Shown here: positions 42,334-50,926 of the stretch, piece after piece | How positions within the stretch are numbered: the first letter of the stretch is position 1 | How the letters are laid out: each line of letters begins with the position of its first letter | Assembly (NCBI RefSeq): GCF_000005505.3 | Contig: NC_016135.3 | Span: 6,589,501-6,653,500, forward strand | Direction of reading: 5' to 3' | DNA from: Brachypodium distachyon | Lineage: Eukaryota; Streptophyta; Magnoliopsida; Poales; Poaceae | Length of the DNA stretch: 64,000 bases | Notes under the pieces: generated by a model | What the model was told of the DNA's origin: nothing | The model's database searches: none | The model's input: only the letters and a program-made list of their open reading frames with translations | Position numbers and translations under genes: made by a program

Positions 42334-42381
42334 TTTTTTCGAAAAGGAGGATGAAACCTCCGGCCTCTGCATCAAAATGAT
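42334..42381 (-). mobile_element. Extremely 5'-truncated retroposon (48 bp) with 16-bp target duplication
   Basis: GCACAAAAACCCATCT occurs at 42318-42333 and again at 42382-42397. Between them lies TTTTTTCGAAAAGGAGG... which on the minus strand reads GATGCAGAGGCCGGAGG...CCTTTTCGAAAAAA, ending in an A-tail. A long target duplication plus A-tail is the signature of LINE-driven insertion. The GATGCAGAGGCCGG...CGAAAAA tail is familiar from grass LINE/SINE 3' ends; the exact family is not established here. Confidence 0.8.
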
Positions 42382-42397
42382 GCACAAAAACCCATCT

Positions 42398-43169
42398 ACC
42401 TTAGAAACACCTTCTGTTTATCCATCCCATTTACGGACCATCAAGTACCCATCAGTGTTTACTTTGACATAAATCTAGTTTCAGCAGCAAAGGTCACCAG
42501 TGATGGGTCCAAAGGAGATAATATGCTAATATTCAACCATGGGCAATGACATAATGAGAGAGATCTCACTTTATTTAAATAATTACATTCTATTGAGGAG
42601 GTAGAACAGTGATAACTTTGATTTAATCATGACAATCCTCTCTAGAAAGTCTTGTGTTGATAATACTCTCCTAGACAGTTAGTTGAGAACAGCAATGAAT
42701 TTGTTGACCTGAACTTCATTATAAATAATTTAATAGTAATGCCTATAGGAATAAATTTGAGAAAACCTACCCTAGGTCATTTTCCTCTAATAAAAACATT
42801 GGCATAATAATAATATTTCCACTGAATTAGACAGCACTGATATGTTGAAAACGTCTCTATTCCTTCTGAAGTCTAATAGCGTGTTTTCTTTGTTTTTTAC
42901 CAACTTTAGTATTGTTTTGATACTAACCTACTAATAGTTGGAAATAATTCACAAGTTCCTTTTTTCCTCTTTGATGTGTAGGGACTTTATGAAAATTGGA
43001 TGAATACCTAGAAAACTTCAACATGTGGTGGAATTAATTCGGAGACGATTCAAACCTATCTTTAGAGGACCAGTCCACAGAGTTCGTCCGATTTACCCCT
43101 TAAGATGGACTGAAACAGTAAATGTTAAAACATGAAATTGGTTACTCTAGTCCATGTCTTTCCAACACA
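42398..43169. other. AT-rich intergenic DNA
   Basis: No credible coding frame, repeat terminus or structural motif was recognised in this stretch. Confidence 0.5.
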
Positions 43170-44259
43170 CTAGGTGATTCCCCGCGCGTTGCCGTGTGAA
43201 ATTCTATATGCACATCTGGATATGATGTTAGGAGCAAATGATAATAATATGATTCAATGCAAAAGAAATATGAATATTGTAGGACAAAACGACTTTATCA
43301 TTCATAACACATATGCAGCAAAGCAACATAAGTAATTTTGACGTGCATGAACATTAACAACTTCAGGGATACCGAAGTGAAGCTTCGTCAACCTGATTAT
43401 TTGCAAATATTAGAAAGATTGACATACATATCATGAAATACGTGTACTTGGTGAACTATTTATATACAACGTGAAGGTGAAAAATCCTAAGTGTCAAATT
43501 AAATCATAGAATGGACCATCAAAATGGATTCCTAGTGATCTACAATACATGATGTGGACATTTTGCATGCTCATGACGTGCATGATGCGGATAGTGATGT
43601 GGACACCTTGTATGTGAAGCTTGCAAACATTAATTGCAATTAGTGAGGATCAACTTTATAGACTATATAGATATGTGAACTTCCAAATTTAAATAGAATC
43701 CTTATGCGTCCTGGGAATTCAATGGCCGATTTTGCCGTAAAGTCATAGCAATAGTCAACTCCAGACTATTGACTTTAAGAAGCAATCTTCTGTTAAGGTA
43801 AAGATTGGAGCTACGGTGCCAAATATAGAGTAGAGATGGAATAATTTTGAGATCATCTAAACTAACCAGACAGTGCATAACTTGGTACTCTGAATGAAAT
43901 TCAAGGACAACATACAACAACTTTTTCAAATATTTTTATCAATTTGCAGGGATAAGTAGTACACAATCTAGTCATATCAGCATAACCAAACTATGTATTC
44001 CTAACCTACTAGGATATACTATTGACTTTGCATTTCTTGTTCAGGCTATATATGGTGACCAACTGACTGTGGTCGTTTCTCAAATCATGTGTTCAGGCTT
44101 TTGTTTCTGCGGGTACGGAGCTGATCAGAAGAAATTTCAATCATGTGATGCCTTTGCTCAATTCAGAGATGCCTTTGATTTTTCAGAGATAATCCTGTTT
44201 GTAGTTGAATATATTTTTCATCTGTTCTACTATGTCCAAACCTGAACAATTTGGTTTTT
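43170..44259 (-). mobile_element. Possible non-autonomous Helitron (3' end on the left)
   Basis: On the minus strand the left boundary reads CAACGCGCGGGGAATCACCTAG followed by T in the flank. A GC-rich short hairpin-prone stretch, about ten bases, and a terminal CTAG before T is how Helitron 3' ends look. The body is AT-rich and non-coding. The 5' end (TC on the minus strand) was not located; the right limit given is only where the copia target site begins. Treat as a candidate. Confidence 0.35.
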
Positions 44260-44264
44260 ATGTA

Positions 44265-44694
44265 TGTTGATTGTGATCCAAATCCCAGTGGCCGGAAGTT
44301 CCGGCTGAACTTCCGGCCATTCCAGGCGCCAGAAGTTCCGGCCAAACTTCCGACCGAACCTCCGGATGCTCTCTATTACTTTTCGGAAAATTGCGGAACT
44401 TCCGGATATTCAAGAATATGCGGAACTTCCGGTGTGCCCGTTACGGATCTGACTTGCCCTAATGTTCCTGCTATATATACCCCTTGTATGCCGCCGTTTT
44501 GGGTAGAGTTCGCACGAGTTGAGTTCATGAAATCTCCCTGGCGTTGTAAACACTCCCATATAGTGAAGTTTCGCTGGCTGGCGTGCGTTGTTTTTCCCTC
44601 TCATTGTTTGAGAGGGTTTTCCACGTTAAATCCGTGTGCCCTTGTGCTGTGATTTCTTCTTCGTTCTTCGTTCTTGCTTGTCGCATTTATAACA
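44265..44694 (+). repeat. 5' LTR of the copia element (430 bp)
   Basis: TG...CA ends and a TATA-like CTATATATACCCC near 44471. The U3 part contains several CCGGAAGTTCCGG-type palindromes. Compared with the 3' LTR there are small indels and substitutions, so insertion is not very recent. Confidence 0.9.
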
Positions 44695-44696
44695 AG

Positions 44697-44708
44697 TGGT
44701 ATCAGAGC
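44697..44708 (+). other. Primer-binding site of the copia element
   Basis: TGGTATCAGAGC, complementary to the 3' end of initiator-Met tRNA, two bases after the LTR end. Confidence 0.9.
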
Positions 44709-44733
44709 CCCAGGTTCTGCCAAGGGTTTGCGA

Positions 44734-45390
44734 CATGTCTACCTTGAAGTTCGATCTGCCGCAGCTGGACTACACCACACGATTCTCGTTGTGGCAAGTG
44801 AAGATGCGGGCGATTCTTGCCCAAACTTCAGATCTGGATGAAGCGCTTGATTCCTTTGGCAAGAAGGATGAAAAGGAGTGGACTGCCGAAGAGAAACGCA
44901 AAGATCGTAAGGCTTTGTCTTTGATTCAACTTTATCTGTCCAATAATATTTTGCAGGAAGTGTTGGAGGAGAAATCTGCAGCAGCCCTGTGGCTGAAACT
45001 GGAATCGATCTGCATGTCTATTGAGGATTGTTATAAACTGCAGAACAAGGAGAAAAGGAACGGTACTACAAACCGAAAGACAAGTCCGATGGTAATGGTA
45101 AGGCCGCTGTCGTTTCTACCAACAACTCTGAGGGTGAATGCCTCGCTGTTCTTGCTGCTTGTGCTTCCCGTGATGATGAATGGATTCTTGATACAGCATG
45201 TTCCTTTCATATTTGTTGTAACAAGGATTGGTTCAATTCTTATGAGTTTGTGCAGACTGGAGATTTTGTGCATGTGGGCAATGACAATCCTTGTCATATT
45301 GTTGGCGTTGGGTCCGTTCAGATCAAGACCCATGATGGCATGACACGCACGTTGAAACAGGTGAAGCACATACCAAGCATGGCAAGAAAT
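44734..45390 (+). pseudogene. Copia gag, truncated, fused to decayed protease
   Basis: The frame from ATG 44734 begins MSTLKFDLPQLDYTTRFSLW, then KALSLIQLYLSNNILQEVLE and AAALWLKLESICM of the UBN2-type gag. After about residue 110 it jumps to YKLQNKEKRNG, so most of gag, including the CCHC knuckle, is deleted. A frameshift near 45070 hides the protease: in another frame DDEWILDTACSFHICCNKDW shows the active site as DTA instead of DS/TG, so the protease would be inactive. KQVKHIPSMARNLISL follows. Confidence 0.85.
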
Positions 45391-45480
45391 TTGATCTCAC
45401 TTAATACTATGGATTGTGACTGGTGCTAGTACGCCGGAGGGCGTAGACTTCTAAAGGTATCTAGAGGTTCTCTCATTCAG

Positions 45481-46380
45481 TTGATAGGTGATATGAATTC
45501 TGCCAAATTATATGTTCTTAGAGGTAGCACTTTGCCTGGTTTTGCTGCTGCCGTTACACCTAACGATTCTGATGATTGTGCAAAAATGAATCTGTGGTAT
45601 ATGAGTCTTGGGCATATGAGTGAACATGGGATGGCAGAGTTGGTCAAGAGAGAGCCGATCGATGGCTGCAACTTGAGTAAGCTTGAGTTTTGTGAGCACT
45701 GCGTTTATGGTAAGCACAAAAGGGTTAAATTCGTTTCTTCCGTTCATACCACCAAAGGCATATTAGATTATGTGCATGCTGATGTTTGGGGACCCTCCCG
45801 TAAGACTTCTATTGGTGGTCCTAATTACATGCTTACCATTATTGATGATTACTCAAGAAAAGTTTGGCGTTATTTTCTGAAACACAAATCTGATGTTTTT
45901 GGTGCGTTCAAGAAGTGGAAAGTTATGGTAGAAAAGCAAACTGAAAGGACGGTAAAAAATTGCGTACAAATAATGGTGGTGAATTTGTTTCTGATGAGTT
46001 TGAGGAGTTTTGCAGCAATGATGGTGTGGTTAGGCAATACACGGTTGCCCGTACTCCACAGCAAAATGGCGTGGCTGAACGCATGAATAGAACCATCATA
46101 TCAAGGGCCCGTTGCATGTTGTCCAATGCAGGTTTGGGCAAGCATTTTTGGGCTGAGGCATTTCCACTGCATGCTACCTCATAAACAGGTCACCTTCTAT
46201 TCCACTTGACAAGAAAACTCCCATTGAGGTATGGTCTGGTAAACCTGCTGATTATTCACAGTTGAATGTTTTCGGTTGCACCGCTTATGCTCACGTTGAT
46301 AATGGAAAGCTAGAGCCTAGAGCTGTTAAGTGCATTTTTCTTGGCTATGCTTCTGGAGTTAAAGCTTTCAGGTTGTGGAA
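45481..46380 (+). pseudogene. Copia GAG-pre-integrase and integrase
   Basis: The frame 45481-46086 shows LYVLRGSTLPGFAA, the H2C2 zinc finger (SLGHMSEHGMAELVKRE and FCEHCVYGKHKRVKF), then the core: YVHADVWGPSRKTSIGGPNY with the first Asp and IIDDYSRKVWRYFLKHKSDV. A shift near 45955 moves to RTNNGGEFVSDEFEEFC (RTNN where RSDN is usual, so the second catalytic Asp is Asn) and TPQQNGVAERMNRTI with the Glu. Further shifts near 46175 precede the C-terminal GYASGVKAFRLWNP text. Confidence 0.88.
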
Positions 46381-46398
46381 TCCTGAAACTAAAAAAAT

Positions 46399-47445
46399 TT
46401 GCTGAACAGGAATGTTGTCTTTAATGAAAAAGTTATGTATCATGATACTTTGTCCACTGATGCCTCTCGCATTGAAGAGGAGAGACTTAGAGTGCAGGTG
46501 GAGCACGTTGATGAAATTGTTGACAACGATGATGCTCAGGTTGATCATGGTAATGATGATGTGAATAATGATGATATCGTTCCACCCTCACCACCTGTTT
46601 TGCAGCAACCCACACGGTCTATTGCAGCTGACCGCCCAAAGAGGAATAAAGGTTCACGCCCACGTTTAATTGAAGAGTGTGATCTTGTTTATTATGCTTT
46701 GAGTTGTGCAGAACAGGTGGAGCATGATAGTGAACCGGCCACATATAATGAAGCAGTTGTTTCCGGCGACCGTGTGAAGTGGTTATCTGCCATGCAAGAG
46801 GAGATGCAATCTCTTGAGAAGAATGGTACATGGGATGTTGTGCCCTTGCCTAAACAAAATAAGGCCGTTCGCTGCAAATGGATTTTCAAGAGAAAGGAGA
46901 GTTTGTCTCCTAATGAGCCAATGAGGTTTAAGGCAAGGTTAGTGGCAAAAGGTTTCAGTCAAATAGCAGGTATTGATTACAATGATGTGTTCTCTCCAGT
47001 GGTAAGCATAGTTCCATCCATACTTTCTTTGGTATTGTTGCTATGCATGATCTTGAGCTGAGCAATTAGATTTGAAAACTGCATTTTTGCATGGATAGCT
47101 TGAAGAGGAAATATACATGGACCAACCTGAAGGGTTCATAGTTCCTGGTAAAGAGGAGTTTGTTTGCAAGTTGAAGAAGTCCTTTTATGGTTTGAAGCAA
47201 TCTCCTAAACAGTGGTGTAAAAGGTTTGATTCATTTATGATCTCACGTGACTTTAGTAGATCTCAGTATGACAGTTGTGTCTACATTAAATTTGTTGATG
47301 GATCATTTACATACTTGCTGTTATATGTTGATGATATGTTAATTGCTGCCAAAAGCATGAAAATAATCACTACTTTGAAGGCACAACCAAGCACATTGAT
47401 GTCAAATACCATTTTGTTCGCGACATTGTCGCAGAAGGTAAATTG
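46399..47445 (+). pseudogene. Copia RT with RNase H deleted
   Basis: The frame 46399-47061 has the variable linker (EERLRVQVEHVDEIVDNDD) and RT start: MQEEMQSLEKNGTWDVVPLP, CKWIFKRKESLSPNEPMRFK, VAKGFSQIAGIDYNDVFSPV. A shift follows at about 47010. The frame 47117-47446 continues MDQPEGFIVPGKEEFVCKLK, SFYGLKQSPKQWCKRFD and YLLLYVDDMLIAA. After TTLKAQ the sequence jumps straight to the HIDVKYHFVRDIVAEGK region. Compared with the sister copy (about 8424 to 9152) some 0.73 kb of RT C-terminus and RNase H is gone. Confidence 0.88.
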
Positions 47446-47517
47446 ACGTATGCAAGATCAGCACTCATGATAATCCTGCTGATATGATGACAAAGCCTGT
47501 TCCTATTGGCTATTGGC

Positions 47518-47563
47518 ATAACTGTTTAGCCCCTAGTGGGTATAACTGTTTAGCCCCTAGTGG
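47518..47563. repeat. 24-bp tandem duplication in the copia 3' region
   Basis: ATAACTGTTTAGCCCCTAGTGG is present at 47518 and 47542; the sister element at 9305 has it once, so the duplication arose in this copy. Confidence 0.85.
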
Positions 47564-47663
47564 CTATTGGCGCCGAAAGTGTTTTCTTTGTTTCAAGAGT
47601 TGTTGATGTTCATGTTACAAGGAGGAATTTGCTATAAGAAAGAATTTGTCTCAAGGTGGAGTT

Positions 47664-48088
47664 TGTTGATTGTGATCCAAATCCCAGTGGCTGGAAGTTC
47701 CGGCCCAACTTCTGGCCGAACCTCCGGATGCTCTCTGTTACTATTCGGGAAATTGTGAAACTTGCTGTGAAACTTCCGGATATTCAAGAATATGCGGAAC
47801 TTCCGGCCTCCAACCGGAACTTCCGGTGTGCCCGTTACGGATCTGACTTGCCCTAATGTTCCTGTTATATATACCCCTTGTATGCCGCCGTTTTTGGTAG
47901 AATTCGCACGAGTTGAGTTCGTGAAATCTCCCTGGCGTTGTAAACACTCCCATATAGTTTAGTTTCCCTGGCTGGTGCGTGTGGTTTTTTCCTCTCATTG
48001 TTTGAGAGGGTTTTCGACGTTAAATCCGTGTGTTCTTGTGCTGTGATTTTTTTTTCGTTCTTCGTTCTTACTTGTCGCGTTCATAACA
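47664..48088 (+). repeat. 3' LTR of the copia element (425 bp)
   Basis: Starts TGTTGATTGTGATCC after the purine tract and ends TTCATAACA. It has lost part of the palindrome cluster relative to the 5' LTR. It ends only 293 bp from the stop codon of the UGT gene and may lie within or just beyond that gene's 3' untranslated region. Confidence 0.9.
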
Positions 48089-48381
48089 ATGTAAATTGAG
48101 ACGACAGCAGTACCATATTTGAGAGTTGAGACTACAATTCACAATGGAATTGCACCGGTATGTGTTCTCGTATTTTAATATGATGCTTATCTAAACAATA
48201 CTTTGGAGGGAAAATGATTTCCACTGGCGCTGGTCGTAGAATACAATTATACAAGTGCAAACTGATACAGAGGTAGGAAGTTTCCTGCGGGACCTAAATC
48301 ATATCGCTTGAACTTCAAACAGGTAAACAGGATCCGCAGAAGTTCTGGCCGGACCGCAGAAAGAATCCCATCGGGGAAGTC

Positions 48382-49881
48382 TTAATTTCCCAGACGAGGA
48401 GGCGCTTGACCCGTCGTCGTCTTGCCGAGCAACACCTGGACCAGAGCGTCGAGATTGGCCTCTGCGGGCCCACCCGGCAGAGCGGCCCTTGCGGCCATGT
48501 CTTTCCACTCCGCCGCGCGGCGGCGCATCTCCTTCCCCTGCTCCCCTTCCATGGCCTCCCGTATCTTCCCCGCCACCTCCGCCCGCCGGACGTCCCCTCC
48601 GATCTCCATCCCGACGCCCCACTCCGTGCGCACGTACCTGCAGTTGGTCTGCTGCTCCGCGAAGAAGGGCCAGCAGAGCATCGGCACCCCGGCGCAGAGG
48701 CTCTCCACCGTGGAGTTCCACCCGGAGTGCGTCAGGAACACCCCGACGGCCTCGTGCTCGATCACCTTCTCCTGCGGGCACCACGTCGTCAGGATCCCCC
48801 GCCCCTCGATCGCCCTCAGGAACTCCGGCGGCAGCACCGCCGCGTCGCCCTTGACCAGGTCGGGGCGGACGTTCCACAGGAACGGGTAGCCGCTGCTCGC
48901 CAGCCCCCACGCGAACTCCAGCATCTGCTCGTTCGTCATCACCGTGATGCTCCCGTAGTTGACGTACACCACGGACCGGGGCGCGCGGCCGTCGAGCCAC
49001 TCCAGCAGCCCGACCTGCTCCTTCCATAGGTTGGACCTGACGGCGACGTCGAGCGGGGATCCCTCGGGCACGACGCGGCGCTCGTGGAGCAGCAGAGGGC
49101 CGAGGGTGTAGACCGGAGGGAGGGCCTGGGCGCGCATTTCGTCGAGCACCTGCCGCTCGAGGCCGTCGAAGGTGTTGACGATGACGGCGTCCGGGAGCGA
49201 CAGCAGCCGGGCCGTCTCGCGGAGGAGGTAGTTGAGCATGATGTCGCCGCGGTCCGTCGTGCGGATGAAGCTCGGGAAGTCGCGCAGCTGGAAGCCATGG
49301 CACAAGCCCGGAGGGTCGTGGGGAACCGTGCCGTCCAGGAACCCGTCGGTGAGCTGCGCCTCGTCCTTGAACGGCACGAGCCCTTGGTCCACGAGGTCCT
49401 TGTAGTAGTTGTAGGCCATGAAGCCGCAGGCGCTGGCCGTCCAGAGCGCGGCGCATGGCAGGCCGGCCTGCTTGGCGGCGGCGTAGGCGAAGGACATGAC
49501 GCCGTCGCAGACGAGGGAAGTCACCGGCGGCGCGCCGGAGGCGGCGGCGGCGTCGTCGTTGAGGCTGGCGATGAGGGCGGCGACGTGCGGGAGGCAGGTG
49601 GTCATGGCGGAGTAGCAGAGCGCCGGGATGTCCTGCGTGGCGTCCGGGTCGGACGGCGGGAGGCCGTCGGGGATGGCGGCGAAGCGGAAGCCCGGGCAGC
49701 CGTGGAAGGCGTCCGGGCCGAGCGAGCCCTGGAGGCGGCGGTGGTTGAACTCGGTGTTGACGAAGGTGATGTGGAAGCCCCTGGCGTGCAGCAGCTTGGC
49801 CACCTTCAGCATCGGCGTGATGTGCCCCTGTGCCGGGAACGGCAAGCACACCGCGTGTGGCGGCTTCTTCTCCGACTCCAT
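48382..49881 (-). CDS. UDP-glycosyltransferase, UGT85-like
   Basis: One uninterrupted 499-residue frame. It would transfer a sugar, probably glucose, from UDP-glucose to a small acceptor in the cytosol. The N-terminal acceptor domain starts HAVCLPFPAQGHITPMLKVA with catalytic His20; the partner Asp is D126 in SLVCDGVMSF. The PSPG donor-binding box spans residues 367-410: WCPQEKVIEH, then HSGWNSTVESLCAGVPMLCW and PFFAEQ, ending in the Gln that favours glucose. No signal peptide, as expected. VNTFDGLERQVLDEM and VYTLGPLLL, conserved in UGT85, sit near residues 235-265. Many UGT85 genes have one intron; this one has none. Length is normal and no lesion is seen. The acceptor (for example cytokinin, cyanohydrin or phenolic) cannot be told from sequence. 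Confidence 0.95.
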   Translation of the reverse strand: MESEKKPPHAVCLPFPAQGHITPMLKVAKLLHARGFHITFVNTEFNHRRLQGSLGPDAFHGCPGFRFAAIPDGLPPSDPDATQDIPALCYSAMTTCLPHVAALIASLNDDAAAASGAPPVTSLVCDGVMSFAYAAAKQAGLPCAALWTASACGFMAYNYYKDLVDQGLVPFKDEAQLTDGFLDGTVPHDPPGLCHGFQLRDFPSFIRTTDRGDIMLNYLLRETARLLSLPDAVIVNTFDGLERQVLDEMRAQALPPVYTLGPLLLHERRVVPEGSPLDVAVRSNLWKEQVGLLEWLDGRAPRSVVYVNYGSITVMTNEQMLEFAWGLASSGYPFLWNVRPDLVKGDAAVLPPEFLRAIEGRGILTTWCPQEKVIEHEAVGVFLTHSGWNSTVESLCAGVPMLCWPFFAEQQTNCRYVRTEWGVGMEIGGDVRRAEVAGKIREAMEGEQGKEMRRRAAEWKDMAARAALPGGPAEANLDALVQVLLGKTTTGQAPPRLGN

Positions 49882-50915
49882 CTATGGAGCTCCGGCAGTT
49901 GACTTGCTGCTCACTTAACTTGCTCGTTGCCGGGCGCTGTGAGGCAGTGCAGTGCAGATGCGGACACTGGCAAGTTGGCAGAGAGTTATCTAGGCCGGGT
50001 TCAAGCTCAGCCCTTTGTGAGGCTGTGAGTCTGTGACCAGTATAGTCTCGGTTGGGGGCTGCTATGGATTACCGGAAACAAAATACAGGCCGTTAAGTGT
50101 TGACTTCTGGCTGCAGGCCTCCATTTGTCCAGCTCTTGGCCACGACGTAGACGGGGCAGCAAGTTGATGCCTGATTGGGTCATGTAGCATGGAGCGCATG
50201 GCGGATTGTTTATGCCGTCACCACATGGATGCGTGCTCCCAGTCCCAGATCGACAGGATGATCGATCGGGCTTTGCTGGCGCATCCGTTGGCCGTTGACG
50301 CCCGGAAAATTGAAGTTGCTTGTTGCATGCAACAAGGGAAATCGTATCTTCACATCTCGACAAACAAACGACACGAATGAGATCAGCTCCCGATGTGGAA
50401 GCACGTGAGGGTCCCGAAGCCAGTGGTGTCCGGCGTCGATGTCGAGCACGACACGGGGACTGTAGCGTGGAGTTGTGAACTGGGTTTCGATTGGATGTTT
50501 GTTTCAATACATAACCAAACTAGGTTATGCGACCTCACGTTGAACGACCCAGGCGCTGGACCCCTGCAGCGACCGTTAGATGTGAACCTGTAGCCAGATG
50601 CACCCAATTTTGGGATTCGCTCATTTTAGAGGGATGTGCTGCGGTTTTTATCATTATGTCTACTGTTTTTAACAATATACTGTTTTTTTTGTGTTTGTTG
50701 TTATTTACAATGTGCTGATATAGTGTTATTTTATGACAACATTGCTGTTGTTTTTGAGAAATGTGTTGTTGTTTACGAGTATATGATCAAATTTTGACAT
50801 GAGTATTTTTACCCGAGTACGCATCTTCCCTAATGGATGATGGGTATGGGAAAAACTTATACCATTTGGCGGGTACGGGCATGTGTAACATGTAACCTCA
50901 AAGGGAGCAGGCAAG
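49882..50915. other. Upstream region of the UGT gene
   Basis: No clear TATA box; a weak candidate CTATACTGG lies on the minus strand near 50036-50045. TTGACTT at about 49898, next to the start codon, is a possible W-box half-site on the plus strand. From 50600 to 50830 the DNA is very T-rich. No gene is seen. Confidence 0.4.
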
Positions 50916-50926
50916 GATACGAGGAG

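Larger units (their letters stand above)
44265..48088 (+). mobile_element. Internally deleted Ty1/copia element with two LTRs and perfect 5-bp target duplication
   Basis: LTRs at 44265-44694 and 47664-48088 both start TGTTGATTGTGATCC and end ATAACA. Flanks are ATGTA on both sides (44260-44264 and 48089-48093). The primer site TGGTATCAGAGC is at 44697-44708 and a purine tract (AAGGTGGAG) precedes the 3' LTR. Total length is 3.8 kb, short for copia, because gag is fused to protease by a deletion and most of RNase H is missing. The same family as 8073-9849. Confidence 0.93.

Noticed and set aside
48299..49849. 516-residue open frame on the minus strand overlapping the UGT gene
   Set aside because: It is an out-of-frame shadow caused by high GC content; it is Arg/Pro/Ala-rich with no motif, while the overlapping frame has all UGT signatures.
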